Below, piece by piece: positions 40,402-48,974 of a stretch of 64,000 bases of DNA. Position 1 is the stretch's first letter, and each line of letters starts with the position of its first letter. Under the pieces are notes generated by a model. That model saw nothing but the letters and a program-made list of their open reading frames with translations. It did no database searches and was not told where the DNA came from. The stretch is from positions 22,634-86,633 of the forward strand of contig CAMHMZ010000005.1 of NCBI GenBank assembly GCA_946186375.1, read 5' to 3'. The position numbers and the translations under genes were made by a program. This stretch comes from an uncultured Clostridia bacterium. GTDB lineage: Bacteria > Bacillota > Clostridia > Oscillospirales > Oscillospiraceae.

Positions 40402-42159
40402 TCAAACGCGGTATTTCTGCTCGTACTCCTTGTAATATTCGTCGAAGTGGTGGGCGCGCAGCTCGCGCAGGCGGATGACGTATTCGTGCGCGTCGTAGAC
40501 GTCGGAATTGAGCTCGATGACCGCGATGGCGAGGTTCGAGCAGTGGTCGGCCACGCGCTCGAGGTTGGAGAGCAGATCCTGGAACACAAAGCCCTGCTCG
40601 AGCGTGCACTCGCCCCGCTGCAGCCTGTCGACGTGGTTGAGCTTCATCTCGTCGCAGAGCGTGTCGATCCGCTCCTCGAGAGGCTCGACGTAATAGGCCA
40701 GCTCTGTGTCCTCGGAGGCGTAGGCGGAAAAAGCCTTGTCGACGATCTCGCGCACGGCGCCGGTGAGCACCTGCATCTCCCGCAGCGCGGCGCCGGAGAA
40801 ATTGATCTTCTTTTCGCGCATCTCGCGCGCCGTCTCGGCCAGGTTCATGGCGTGGTCGCTGATACGCTCGAAGTCCGTGAGCGTGTGCAGGATGCGCGAG
40901 ACGGTCTCGTTCTGGCGCTTTTCCAGCTCGTGGGCGTTGACGCGGACGAGATAGCTGCCGATCTTGTCCTCGTATTCGTCGACGCGATCCTCATTGGTCT
41001 CAACGGCGGCGTAGCCCTCGGGACTGTAGGAGTTAAAGAGGGCGAGGGCGTCGAGGAGGTTTTTCTGCGAGAGCTTTGCCATGTCGGCGGTGGTCAGACG
41101 GCTCTGCTCCACGGCCAGCGGCGGGTGCGCCAGAAAGCGCTCGTCCAGCCGGTCGAGAGAGGCGCTGGAGGCCTTTTCCGCCTCGCTCGGCTTGACGAGG
41201 GCCGAGAGCAGGCGGATGATGAGCCCGTTGCAGGGCAGCAGCAGGCCCTTGCTCAGGATGCGGAAGGCGGAGTTTGCCAGCGCGATATTCAAGGGATCCA
41301 TCACAAGCTCGTTGAGGCTGAGCGGGACGAAGACGCCGACGCCGTAGTACACAAGCGCGAAGACGAGCGCGGACACGAGCTCCAGCACCAGATAGCTCAG
41401 CGCCGCGCGGCGGCCGTCGGTGCGCGCGCCGAGCGCGGAGAGCAGCACCGGCACCGCCGAGCCCACGGCGATACCGAGCAGCAGCGGCCAGGCCACGGAG
41501 AAGCGGATCGCGCCGGTCATGGACAGGGCCTGCAGGATACCGACGGCGGCCGAGGCGCTCTGCAGCACGGCCGTGATGAGCGCGCCGACCAGCATGCCCA
41601 GCAGCGGGTGGGAGAAGCTCGTCAGCAGGTTCAGAAAGGCGGGACTGTCCTTGAGCGGGGCGACCGCGCCGCTCATCGACTGCATGCCGAACATCAGCAC
41701 CGCAAAGCCCAGCAGGATATCGCCCACGTGACGGCGGCTCTGGTTTTTGGAGAAAAGGCGGAAGGCGATGCCGATCACCGCGACGAGCGCCGAGAGCGTG
41801 GCCGTGGACAGCAGCGACAGCCAGCCGCCCCCGCCGCCGAGACTGGAGGCGGCGATGATCCAGCCGGTGACGCTGGTGCCGATGAGCGCGCCCTCGATGA
41901 CGGCGACGGCGCGCGAGAGCGCCATCATGCCGGAGTTGACAAAGCCGACGACCATGACGGAGGTCGCGGAAGAGGACTGGATGATGGCCGTGACCGCGGC
42001 GCCCAGAACGAGCGCGCGCAGCGGCGTGCCGGCGAGCCGGTAGAGTACAAGCTCCATGCGGCTGCCCGCCACCTTCTTCAGTCCGTCGCCCATGAGCGAC
42101 ATGCCGAAGAGGAAGAGGGCGACGCCGCCCAGAAGGGAAATGATATTCGAGATCTGCAT
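40402..42159 (-). CDS. Na/Pi-cotransporter family protein with PhoU-like domain
   Basis: A 585-residue protein. The N-terminal ~330 residues are membrane-embedded, with two inverted Na/Pi-cotransporter repeats marked by Q-S-S-S-A-T-S near 62 and Q-S-A-S-A-A near 197. The C-terminal ~230 residues form a helical PhoU-like domain (E-R-I-S-D-H-A-M-N-L-A-E near 435 and E-R-V-A-D-H-C-S-N-L-A near 540, the metal-binding repeats). It probably moves phosphate with sodium. It is eight bases after the pseudouridine-synthase gene on the same strand. Confidence 0.92.
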   Translation of the reverse strand: MQISNIISLLGGVALFLFGMSLMGDGLKKVAGSRMELVLYRLAGTPLRALVLGAAVTAIIQSSSATSVMVVGFVNSGMMALSRAVAVIEGALIGTSVTGWIIAASSLGGGGGWLSLLSTATLSALVAVIGIAFRLFSKNQSRRHVGDILLGFAVLMFGMQSMSGAVAPLKDSPAFLNLLTSFSHPLLGMLVGALITAVLQSASAAVGILQALSMTGAIRFSVAWPLLLGIAVGSAVPVLLSALGARTDGRRAALSYLVLELVSALVFALVYYGVGVFVPLSLNELVMDPLNIALANSAFRILSKGLLLPCNGLIIRLLSALVKPSEAEKASSASLDRLDERFLAHPPLAVEQSRLTTADMAKLSQKNLLDALALFNSYSPEGYAAVETNEDRVDEYEDKIGSYLVRVNAHELEKRQNETVSRILHTLTDFERISDHAMNLAETAREMREKKINFSGAALREMQVLTGAVREIVDKAFSAYASEDTELAYYVEPLEERIDTLCDEMKLNHVDRLQRGECTLEQGFVFQDLLSNLERVADHCSNLAIAVIELNSDVYDAHEYVIRLRELRAHHFDEYYKEYEQKYRV

Positions 42160-42166
42160 GGGCTTT

Positions 42167-42823
42167 TCAGCCTCCTTGTTTCAAGCTTTCGGGAAAGAGC
42201 GTCCAGGGGAAGCGCTCCGGCGGCGGGGCGCTGAAGCTGAGGACTTGGCCCGTCGCGGGGTGCGGGAAGGACAGGGCCTGCGCCCAGAGCGCGATCTCGC
42301 CGCGCGAGCGCGCGCCGTAGCGCCCGTCGCCGACAAGCGGCAGAGAGCGGGAGGCGAGCTGCACGCGGATCTGGTGGCTCCGCCCGGTCTCGAGCAGCAG
42401 GGACAGGAGGCTCAGCTCCATACCGCCGCTCTCCCTGACATCCAGCGTCCTGCAGCGCAGCGAGGCCTCGCGCACGCCGCGGCGGGGCCTCCTGACGACG
42501 TAGCTCTTGTTCTTTGCCGCGTCGTGGTAGAGAAGATCGCGCAGCTGCTCGTCCGAAAAGGCGCAGCGCCCCTCCGCGACGGCCAGATACGCCTTGACGA
42601 GCCTGCGCTCCGCGACGCTCCGGGAGAGCGCCGCGGCGGCCTCGCGCGTGCGGGCATAGACCATCACGCCGCCCACGCCCCTGTCCAGCCGGTGGACGCA
42701 GCGCACTTCGCCCCCGCACTGCTCGTGCAGCAGCTCCGGCATGCCGCCCTCCTCGGACAAAACGCCCGCAGGCTTGATGCAGACGATCAGCTGTCTGTCC
42801 TCATACAGTATCCTGAGTGCCAG
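42167..42823 (-). CDS. RluA-family pseudouridine synthase (probable CTG start)
   Basis: A short RluA-type enzyme (~218 residues) that isomerises uridine in rRNA or tRNA. The catalytic Asp is in H-R-L-D-R-G-V-G-G near 43-51, and R-S-H-Q-I-R-V-Q-L near 153 is the second signature. The family N-terminus (I-L-Y-E-D-R-Q-L-I-V-C-I-K-P-A-G-V-L) is encoded upstream of the first ATG/GTG/TTG in frame. The only fitting start is CTG at 42823, seven bases after GGGAGGG. A TTG at 42760 would cut off this strand. No S4 domain. Confidence 0.82.
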   Translation of the reverse strand: MALRILYEDRQLIVCIKPAGVLSEEGGMPELLHEQCGGEVRCVHRLDRGVGGVMVYARTREAAAALSRSVAERRLVKAYLAVAEGRCAFSDEQLRDLLYHDAAKNKSYVVRRPRRGVREASLRCRTLDVRESGGMELSLLSLLLETGRSHQIRVQLASRSLPLVGDGRYGARSRGEIALWAQALSFPHPATGQVLSFSAPPPERFPWTLFPESLKQGG

Positions 42824-42909
42824 AGCCGATCCCTCCCCTTGTCAATTGGCACATACCTCTTTATTTTATCATAGCATGTTTTTTTCTGTGCGGCAAGTCC
42901 CGCTTTTCT

Positions 42910-42938
42910 TTGACAAAGCGCGCGGCATCGGGTACAAT
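42910..42938 (+). promoter_or_regulatory. promoter of prmA
   Basis: TTGACA, a 17-base spacer and TACAAT, 31 bases before the prmA start. Confidence 0.72.
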
Positions 42939-42968
42939 ATGGAAAACGCCCGCAAAGGAGAGAGAGCC

Positions 42969-43886
42969 ATGCGCTGGATCGAAGTCTGTCTGAACACCCC
43001 GACCGAGAGCATCGACAGCCGCTGTGACGAGCTGGCCGCCCTCGGGGCCTCCGGCTTCGTGATCGAAAACGAAGAGGATTTTCAAAACTTTCTGGACAAC
43101 AACCACCAGTACTGGGACTACGTGGACGAGGAGCTCGCCTCACGCTTTCGGGGCGTGAGCCGCATCAAGTGCTATCTGCCGGACGACGACAGCGGCTGGG
43201 ACGTGCTGCAGCGCATTCGCGCGGCCTACAAGGAAGTGAGCATTTCCTACATCGCCGACAGCGACTGGGAGAACAACTGGCGCGAGTACTACAAGCCTAT
43301 CGAGATCGGGGAAAAGCTCGTCGTCGTACCCGAGTGGGAGGAGACGCCGGACGGCGGCCGCGTCCCGCTGCGGCTCGACCCGGGGCTCATCTTCGGCACG
43401 GGCAGCCACGCCACCACGCGCATGTGCCTGCAGGCTCTCGAGAAGCTTGTGACGCCCGGTGCGCGCGTGCTGGACATCGGCTGCGGCAGCGGCATCCTCG
43501 GCATCGGGGCGCTGCTGCTCGGCGCCGGGAGCTGTCTCGGCTGCGACGTCGACCCCAAGGCGCCCGACGTGGCCGCGGCCAACGCGGCGCTCAACGACCT
43601 CGGGCCGGAGCGCTTTCGCGTGCTGGCCGGGGACGTGCTGGGCGACCGGGGGCTACGCAGCGCGCTCGGCAGCGGCTATGAGCTGGTGCTGGCCAACATC
43701 GTCTCGGACGTCATCATCCCCCTCTCCGCCTTCGCGCGCTCCTTCATGGCCGAGGGCGCGGCCTTCGTCTGCTCCGGCATCATCGAGGGGCGGCAGGACG
43801 AGGTGCGCGCGGCGCTGGTGAAAAACGGCTTTACGGTCGAGGAACATTTCTGCGAGGAGGAGTGGCACTGCTTCGTCTGCCGCTGA
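42969..43886 (+). CDS. prmA: ribosomal protein L11 methyltransferase PrmA
   Basis: A 305-residue class I SAM methyltransferase that trimethylates L11. The N-terminal ~115 residues are the L11-binding domain. D-P-G-L-I-F-G-T-G-S-H-A-T-T near 138-151 is the family hallmark, V-L-D-I-G-C-G-S-G-I-L near 168 is SAM motif I and L-A-N-I-V-S-D-V near 241 is motif IV. The ATG at 42969 has AAAGGAGAGAGAGCC upstream. Monocistronic, with a terminator downstream. Confidence 0.93.
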   Translation: MRWIEVCLNTPTESIDSRCDELAALGASGFVIENEEDFQNFLDNNHQYWDYVDEELASRFRGVSRIKCYLPDDDSGWDVLQRIRAAYKEVSISYIADSDWENNWREYYKPIEIGEKLVVVPEWEETPDGGRVPLRLDPGLIFGTGSHATTRMCLQALEKLVTPGARVLDIGCGSGILGIGALLLGAGSCLGCDVDPKAPDVAAANAALNDLGPERFRVLAGDVLGDRGLRSALGSGYELVLANIVSDVIIPLSAFARSFMAEGAAFVCSGIIEGRQDEVRAALVKNGFTVEEHFCEEEWHCFVCR

Positions 43887-43898
43887 CAAGCGCGGGCG

Positions 43899-43941
43899 CA
43901 AAAAAGGACGGGAGCTGATCTGTCAGCTTCCGTCCTTTTTT
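43899..43941. terminator. bidirectional terminator between prmA and moaC
   Basis: AAAAAAGGACGGGAGCTGA and TCAGCTTCCGTCCTTTTTT form a long stem with T-runs on both strands. Confidence 0.85.
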
Positions 43942-43959
43942 ATCCATTTCTCCCGGCGC

Positions 43960-44442
43960 TCACGCCTCGTCTCCGCGCACGAAGTCGCCGTGCACGCCGC
44001 CGCTCTTGCGCAGCAGGCGCACGTCCGTGATGACCATGTCCTTCTGCACGGCCTTGCACATGTCGTACACCGTCAGCGCCGCGGCGCTCACGGCGGTCAG
44101 CGCCTCCATCTCGACGCCGGTGCGCCCGGCGCAGGAGACGCTCGCGCGGATCTCCACGGCGGGCGGCTCCTCCGTCAGCGTCAAAAGCAGATCCACCCCG
44201 TCGATCAGGACCGGGTGGCACATGGGGATGAGCTCCGGCGTGCGCTTGGCGCCCATGACGCCCGCGACCTGCGCCACGGTGAGCACGTCTCCCTTTTTCA
44301 TGCCGCCGCTTTTGATCAGCTCAAGCGTCTCGCGGCTGACGAGGACGCGGCCCGCGGCCACCGCCCGGCGCTCGCTCTCCGGCTTTTCGCCGACGTTGAC
44401 CATTTTGGCGCGGCCCTGCTCGTTGAAATGTGTGAAATCCAT
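43960..44442 (-). CDS. moaC: cyclic pyranopterin monophosphate synthase MoaC
   Basis: A 160-residue enzyme of molybdenum-cofactor synthesis that, with MoaA, turns GTP into cyclic pyranopterin monophosphate. Signatures: G-A-K-R-T-P-E-L-I-P-M-C-H-P near 70-83 and G-V-E-M-E-A-L-T-A-V-S-A-A-A-L-T near 113-128, with the catalytic Lys/Asp in Y-D-M-C-K-A and K-x-D-M. It stands alone here; moaA and other mo genes must be elsewhere. Confidence 0.95.
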   Translation of the reverse strand: MDFTHFNEQGRAKMVNVGEKPESERRAVAAGRVLVSRETLELIKSGGMKKGDVLTVAQVAGVMGAKRTPELIPMCHPVLIDGVDLLLTLTEEPPAVEIRASVSCAGRTGVEMEALTAVSAAALTVYDMCKAVQKDMVITDVRLLRKSGGVHGDFVRGDEA

Positions 44443-44506
44443 GGCGTCTCCCCCGGTCTTGTCAGTATGTTTTCTCTATTATACCGTTTTTCCCGGGAAA
44501 AGAAAA

Positions 44507-44539
44507 GAGGGCGGCCGCGTTTTCCGCGCGGTCGCCCTC
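44507..44539 (-). terminator. terminator of the 57-residue gene
   Basis: GAGGGCGACCGCGCG... pairs with CGCGGCCGCCCTC, followed on the minus strand by TTTTCTTTT. Confidence 0.75.
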
Positions 44540-44544
44540 CCTGC

Positions 44545-44718
44545 TCACATCTCGTGCTCCTCGGCGCAGTTGTCGAGCACGCGAAAGCCCATCTTCCCGC
44601 ACTCGGGCGCCTCGAATTTCTTGATGCTCACGCTGTCGAACTGCGGCGCAAGTCGCTCTTCCGGGTCGAGACGCGGGTTCGGCGCGTCGCTCTGCGCTCG
44701 CTTTTTCCGTTTGGCCAT
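44545..44718 (-). CDS. small basic-acidic protein of unknown function (57 aa)
   Basis: A 57-residue reading frame with a strong ribosome site (GGAGGTGAAGCAGC, then ATG) and its own terminator. It begins M-A-K-R-K-K-R and continues with N-P-R-L-D-P-E-E-R and F-D-S-V-S-I-K-K-F-E-A-P-E-C-G-K-M-G-F. It ends acidic (C-A-E-E-H-E-M). Two Cys lie 11 residues apart. No named family recognised. Too short to be sure from homology, but the signals are good. Confidence 0.6.
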   Translation of the reverse strand: MAKRKKRAQSDAPNPRLDPEERLAPQFDSVSIKKFEAPECGKMGFRVLDNCAEEHEM

Positions 44719-44796
44719 GCTGCTTCACCTCCCCGGAAAGTTTGCCCTTTGCGCGGCGTTTTATCAAAACTGCGCCTTTTCAAGCGGGGCAAAGCA

Positions 44797-44805
44797 TGCT
44801 ATACT
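44797..44805 (+). promoter_or_regulatory. extended -10 of the DUF4428 gene
   Basis: TGCTATACT lies 54 bases before the ATG; -35 region weak. Confidence 0.45.
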
Positions 44806-44858
44806 GTTTTTATCATCTGTATAAACGCTTTCGGTAATTTGAAAAAGGAGGGCATCCC

Positions 44859-45644
44859 ATGGGTCTGTTCGACAAGAAATACTGCAGCATCTGCAAGGAA
44901 AAGATCGGCCTGCTCGGCAACCGCAAGCTGGAAGACGGCAACCTCTGCAAAAACTGCGCCGCCAAACTCTCCCCCTGGTTCAGCGAGCGCCGCCACAGCA
45001 CGGTGGAGGAGATCGCCGCGCAGCTGAGCTACCGCGAGGAAAACGCCAGGGCCGCCGCGGCCTTCCACACCACGCGCAGCCTCGGCAAATACACGAAGCT
45101 GCTGATCGACGAGGATCAGCGGAAGTTCACCGTCACGAGCGCCTCCGACCTCGCCGCGGCCAACCCCGACATCCTCGACTATTCCCAGGTCACCGGCTGC
45201 GACCTCGACATCGAGGAGAGCCGCCACGAGCTCAAACGCAGCGGCCCGGACGGCAAGCAGGTGAGCTACAACCCGCCGCGCTATGAGTATTCCTACAATT
45301 TCTACGTGACCGTGCGCGTCAACCACCCCTATTTCGACGAGATGAAATTCTCCGTCTCCAACGGCTATATCAAGACCGGCGAGCAGCCCATGAACCCAGG
45401 CGGGAACTGGAACCTTCGCCGCGCGGGCCTCAACACGAACCTGCGGCTCAACGACTACTACGAGTGCATGAAGATCGGCAGCGAGATCAAGGAGACCGTC
45501 GAGCGCATGCGCGAGGGCGTGCGCGAAGCGGCCGCCGCGCAGGCCGCGCCGAAGACAGCGGTGGTCTGTCCCTTCTGCGGCGCGACCACGATCCCGGACG
45601 CGCAAGGCTGCTGCGAATACTGCGGCAGCGCGATCGGCGGCTGA
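44859..45644 (+). CDS. DUF4428 domain protein with two zinc ribbons
   Basis: A 261-residue cytoplasmic protein. The N-terminal DUF4428 zinc ribbon has C-S-I-C near 9-12 and C-K-N-C near 30-33. A central beta-rich domain (~60-200) carries V-T-G-C-D-L-D-I-E-E-S near 110. The C-terminal ribbon has C-P-F-C-G near 233 and C-E-Y-C-G near 252. Function unknown; such proteins are often next to zinc-ribbon or SPFH/virion-core-like proteins. RBS aaggagggcatccc. Confidence 0.87.
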   Translation: MGLFDKKYCSICKEKIGLLGNRKLEDGNLCKNCAAKLSPWFSERRHSTVEEIAAQLSYREENARAAAAFHTTRSLGKYTKLLIDEDQRKFTVTSASDLAAANPDILDYSQVTGCDLDIEESRHELKRSGPDGKQVSYNPPRYEYSYNFYVTVRVNHPYFDEMKFSVSNGYIKTGEQPMNPGGNWNLRRAGLNTNLRLNDYYECMKIGSEIKETVERMREGVREAAAAQAAPKTAVVCPFCGATTIPDAQGCCEYCGSAIGG

Positions 45645-45652
45645 ACGACGAC

Positions 45653-45695
45653 AAAAAAGCGAAGGGCCCCTCCGCGGAGGGGTCCTTCGTTTTTT
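45653..45695. terminator. bidirectional terminator
   Basis: AAAAAAGCGAAGGGCCCCTC and GAGGGGTCCTTCGTTTTTT form a near-perfect stem with T-runs on both strands, between convergent genes. Confidence 0.85.
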
Positions 45696-45700
45696 GCGTC

Positions 45701-46030
45701 TCAGCGCGGTTTTTTCTTTTTCGGCGCGGGCAGCTCGTCGGCGATCGCACGCACCAGCTTTTCCAGGAGTTCCCGCCGGTCGACGTCAACGAGCAGCAGC
45801 TCCTTCGCCCCCTCATAGGGAAGCTCCCAGCGCTCCTCGAGCCCGGCCTCCTTCATCAGCCGCAGCGCTCCCGGCGTTGGCTTGAGGAGCAGGCGGTCGT
45901 CATACACGCCGCCTACGACCTTGCCCTCGCAATAGAGGACGTACTCGCCCATCATCGGTCGGGTCGTGACGCTCTCCACGCCGGAGAGCTGATCGAGCAC
46001 GAAATCGAGATAGTCTTTTGAAGAGGCCAT
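45701..46030 (-). CDS. TfoX N-terminal domain protein
   Basis: A 109-residue protein matching the TfoX_N fold: Y-L-D-F-V-L-D-Q-L, then T-T-R-P-M-M-G-E-Y-V-L-Y-C-E-G-K-V-V-G near 22-40, then L-L-L-K-P-T and W-E-L-P-Y-E. TfoX is a competence regulator in proteobacteria, but single-domain versions in Firmicutes have no proven role. It ends in a basic tail (A-P-K-K-K-K-P-R). It is 12 bases from the ICMT-like gene start of transcription order, same strand. Confidence 0.87.
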   Translation of the reverse strand: MASSKDYLDFVLDQLSGVESVTTRPMMGEYVLYCEGKVVGGVYDDRLLLKPTPGALRLMKEAGLEERWELPYEGAKELLLVDVDRRELLEKLVRAIADELPAPKKKKPR

Positions 46031-46042
46031 TTTGGCACCTCC

Positions 46043-46714
46043 TTACCAGATCCCGGGGATCAGCCGGTATTTCACGCGCTTTTTATAGTCCGCGTAGCCC
46101 TTGAGCTCCTTTTCCAGCACCTCTTCCTCGTTGCGGATGCGCCGGGCGATCAGCGGCAGATACAGCAGCATGACCGCGAAGGAAAAGAGTGAGCCGAGCA
46201 CGAGCGGCATGGAGAGGAACAAAAGCAGCGTCGCGGCGTACATCGGGTGCCGCACCACGCCGTAGAGCCCCGTGTCCACGACCGTCTGATTTTCCTGCAC
46301 CTCGATCGTGCGGGAGAGCCAGGTGTTCTCCCGCAGCACCTCGGCATAGAGGAGATAGCCCAGCAGGAAGATGCCCGCCGCCGCCCAGACGACGGCGCGC
46401 GGCAGCACGAGCCAGCCGAAGCGGTGGTTCAGCCCCGCGAGGACGAAGCAGGCGAGAAACATGAGGCCGCTCCACGCGATCACGCGCTTCTGCTCACCCT
46501 GCTCCTCCTTCGCCTTCAGTCGCCTTCGCAGCAGCGCCGGGTCCTTTGCCATCATCACGAGTCCGGCCGCGAACATCGGCACGAACAAGATCCCGAGCAG
46601 CAGCCAGCCCTCCCAATAGGCAAAGCCGCCCGCCGGGAGAAACACCAGCGCGCCCACGAGCAGCAGCCCGCTGAAGAATTTCAGCAGCGCGCTCCCGAAC
46701 AGTTTTCCGTCCAT
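46043..46714 (-). CDS. isoprenylcysteine carboxyl methyltransferase (ICMT)-family membrane protein
   Basis: A 223-residue integral membrane protein with five or six helices. The C-terminal SAM-binding signature of the ICMT/PEMT group is clear: L-Y-G-V-V-R-H-P-M-Y-A-A-T near 150-162 and R-I-R-N-E-E-E-V-L near 193, followed by Y-A-D-Y-K-K-R-V-K-Y-R-L-I-P. Bacterial members methylate small molecules or lipids; the substrate is unknown. The ATG at 46714 has GGAGGGACAAGC upstream. Confidence 0.88.
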   Translation of the reverse strand: MDGKLFGSALLKFFSGLLLVGALVFLPAGGFAYWEGWLLLGILFVPMFAAGLVMMAKDPALLRRRLKAKEEQGEQKRVIAWSGLMFLACFVLAGLNHRFGWLVLPRAVVWAAAGIFLLGYLLYAEVLRENTWLSRTIEVQENQTVVDTGLYGVVRHPMYAATLLLFLSMPLVLGSLFSFAVMLLYLPLIARRIRNEEEVLEKELKGYADYKKRVKYRLIPGIW

Positions 46715-46811
46715 GCTTGTCCCTCCGTTCCCGACAGGCTTTGGCCCGTTCTCCACTGTCATCCGTCCCGGCGGGCTTCCCTTCCGGGTTTTTCACCGAG
46801 TGCTCTGCCCG

Positions 46812-47210
46812 TCAGGCCGCGGGCCTGGCCTCCGCCCTGACGCTGCCGGTCGCCTCTTCGAGGCAGACGGCTTTCAGCAAATACTGCCCCGCGGGCATCG
46901 TCCCGTTTGCCTTCTCCGTGCTGCGAAGATCGGCTGTGAGCAGCACCTCGCCGCTCTCCCCCTGTTTGTCCGCCGCGAAGACCTGCACGCGGATCGTGCC
47001 CTTCGTCAGATCGGCGGAAAGGACGATCTCTTCCCCCTCCTCGACCTGCAGCGTGCCGAGCGCATATTCGGCGTCCTTTCCGGCGTTTTCCACCGTGAGC
47101 GTGATCCCGTTGTCTGTGTTGATGACTTTCCAGGAGCTTTTGGCGCAGCCTGTGAGCAGGATCGACAAGGCAAGCAAAATGGCCAATGCCGGAACGACAG
47201 TTCTTTTCAT
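46812..47210 (-). CDS. lipoprotein of unknown function
   Basis: A 132-residue lipoprotein (L-S-I-L-L-T-G-C lipobox, Cys22). The mature part is a single beta-rich domain: W-K-V-I-N-T-D-N-G-I-T-L-T-V-E-N, then E-E-G-E-E-I-V-L-S-A-D-L-T-K-G-T-I-R-V-Q-V, then P-A-G-Q-Y-L-L-K-A-V. I do not know its partner. The ATG at 47210 has AAAGGA upstream; the ATG at 47228 is too close to its own GGAG. Confidence 0.72.
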   Translation of the reverse strand: MKRTVVPALAILLALSILLTGCAKSSWKVINTDNGITLTVENAGKDAEYALGTLQVEEGEEIVLSADLTKGTIRVQVFAADKQGESGEVLLTADLRSTEKANGTMPAGQYLLKAVCLEEATGSVRAEARPAA

Positions 47211-47321
47211 GATACGTTTTCCTTTCATATCTCCTGTTATTATGATCGGCGGCCTTTGCTTCGCGCGGCCGTATCCTTTTTATATCCCGGCGCTGCGGAC
47301 AGTTCAGGGCCGGGTCGGGCT

Positions 47322-47987
47322 TTATCCGCCGGTCCTTTTCAGATAGTCCATGACCTCGAAGAGATCGGCGCACACGGCTTCGGAAAGGCCCCTCATCTCT
47401 TCGTCGGCCGCCACGAGATCGGGCACCATCAGAGGCCGCAGCCCGGCGGCGTGCGCGGCGCGGATCCCGTTATAGGAGTCCTCAATGGCGAAAGTGCTTT
47501 CCGGCCGGAAGCCGAAGGCCTCGCAGGCGAGCAGATAGATCTCCGGCGCGGGCTTGGAGACTGTCACGGCGTCCCCGCCGATGCAGCCCACGAAAGAATC
47601 CGCCAGCCCCGCCGCGCGCAAGCGCGCTTCCACCGTGCGCTTTTCCGTGGAGGACGCGATGCCCGCGGGGATGCCGCTGCGCTTGAGAAAGGCAAGGATC
47701 TCCCTCACTCCGGCTTTCAGCGGAAGGCCGCCGTCGGCATAGCGCTTTTGATGCAGCGCGGCGCTCTCCTCCCACATCCGCCACAGCTTTTCCTCGCCGA
47801 GAATGTCCAGAAACGCGTTTTGACAGATCTCCCGCGTCTGTCGGCGGTTCCGGCCGATGCATTGGAGATAGGTGCTTTGGACGAGCTCCCCATCCAGGCC
47901 ATAGCCGGCCGCCGTATCGAGCCAGCACTGCAGCAGCGTCCGCTCCGAGTCGAACAGGACGCCGTCCATATCAAAGATCACCTGCAC
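47322..47987 (-). CDS. HAD-superfamily hydrolase, beta-phosphoglucomutase-like (GTG start)
   Basis: A 221-residue HAD phosphatase/phosphomutase. Motif I F-D-M-D-G-V-L-F-D-S near 5-14 (nucleophile Asp plus general acid Asp), motif II I-A-S-S-T near 115, catalytic Lys in S-K-P-A-P-E near 148, motif III I-E-D-S-Y-N-G near 172. A helical cap lies at ~17-85. It could be a sugar phosphatase or a phosphomutase. The GTG at 47987 is preceded by AAAGGAG. Confidence 0.88.
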   Translation of the reverse strand: MQVIFDMDGVLFDSERTLLQCWLDTAAGYGLDGELVQSTYLQCIGRNRRQTREICQNAFLDILGEEKLWRMWEESAALHQKRYADGGLPLKAGVREILAFLKRSGIPAGIASSTEKRTVEARLRAAGLADSFVGCIGGDAVTVSKPAPEIYLLACEAFGFRPESTFAIEDSYNGIRAAHAAGLRPLMVPDLVAADEEMRGLSEAVCADLFEVMDYLKRTGG

Positions 47988-48027
47988 GGCGCTCCGCTCC
48001 TTTCTCTCGTTTCGCTCCTCGCAGCTC

Positions 48028-48813
48028 TCAGATCGGCACCTTGAAAATAAGGAAGAAGGTGACGGCCATGCTCACAAGATTTGCCCTGGCGAGGAAGTTC
48101 ATGGTCTTGTTTGAATCCTGCTCGTCCACGATGAGCAGAAACAGCACCGTCTCCAGTGTAAAGGCGAGAAACAGCGCGATGAAATACAGGGCGTAAACGC
48201 CGGGCTGGACGTTGATCCAGCCGTTGCACAACAGCGCGAGCAGCCCGTGCGTGAACACGTTGATAAGGAAGAATTTGAGCCAGCTGACCGGCAGCAGAAA
48301 GCCCGCCCGGTAGAAGAAGAAGGCCTCGATCGCGATCGCGAGCAGGATCCGCATCGACATGAGCAGCGGCGCGCGCCACAGGGGCAGCCCGTATTTGAGC
48401 GTCCCGCTGCGATAATAATAGGTCAGATACTCCTCATCGGCGCGCGCCTTGAGCATACCCTCGGGGATCGGGACATGCCGCTCGCCGGAGGCGTCGATGA
48501 AGACGAGCTCGGCGTCCTTGAAGTCATAGGCGTTGCCGAACCACTCCCGGATCTGCCAGACGGACTCGCGGTAGAGGCGAAACTGCTTTTCCCAAAGCCG
48601 CGTCTCCAGCTCGACGGGGACGGAGAAGGTCTCGTTTCGGCGGTGCATGATGATGCGCATCTGCGCGTCCTTCGGCGCGCCGTAGACGAGGAAGGTCAGT
48701 GCGGGCGGGCGGGCGTAGAAGGGCCCCATGTCCGCCGCGGCCTCGACCGGCAGCGCGGCCAGAAGCGCCGCCGCCAGCAGCAGCGCCGTCAGAAATTTTC
48801 TGATGCGTTCCAT
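48028..48813 (-). CDS. exported membrane protein of unknown function
   Basis: A 261-residue protein: signal peptide (1-27), an extracellular ~110-residue domain with P-P-A-L-T-F-L-V-Y-G, M-H-R-R-N-E-T-F and A-E-L-V-F-I-D-A-S-G-E, then four membrane helices (~150-258). Similar architectures occur in clostridial proteins with no assigned role. The extracellular part beginning after A-A-A-D-M-G-P resembles other D-M-G-P-K-P/D-M-G-P-F-type proteins. Its 5' leader holds a 25-bp tandem duplication. It is 40 bases from the HAD gene. Confidence 0.75.
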   Translation of the reverse strand: MERIRKFLTALLLAAALLAALPVEAAADMGPFYARPPALTFLVYGAPKDAQMRIIMHRRNETFSVPVELETRLWEKQFRLYRESVWQIREWFGNAYDFKDAELVFIDASGERHVPIPEGMLKARADEEYLTYYYRSGTLKYGLPLWRAPLLMSMRILLAIAIEAFFFYRAGFLLPVSWLKFFLINVFTHGLLALLCNGWINVQPGVYALYFIALFLAFTLETVLFLLIVDEQDSNKTMNFLARANLVSMAVTFFLIFKVPI

Positions 48814-48905
48814 GTTCTCCCCTTCTCCCCCTTCCGTCCGCGCGTCGCCGGATCGAACACTGTTTTTTTCAGTATACGCCTTTTCCGGTGCAATATCAAC
48901 TCCGC

Positions 48906-48955
48906 GCGGCAGCATGTCCCGGCCCGGAGCGCGGCAGCATGTCCCGGCCCGGAGC
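48906..48955. repeat. 25-bp perfect tandem duplication
   Basis: A 25-base unit beginning GCGGCAGCATGTCCCGG occurs twice without a gap. It lies in the 5' leader of the leftward gene at 48813. Confidence 0.9.
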
Positions 48956-48974
48956 GTCCGATCCTTCTGTTTCC

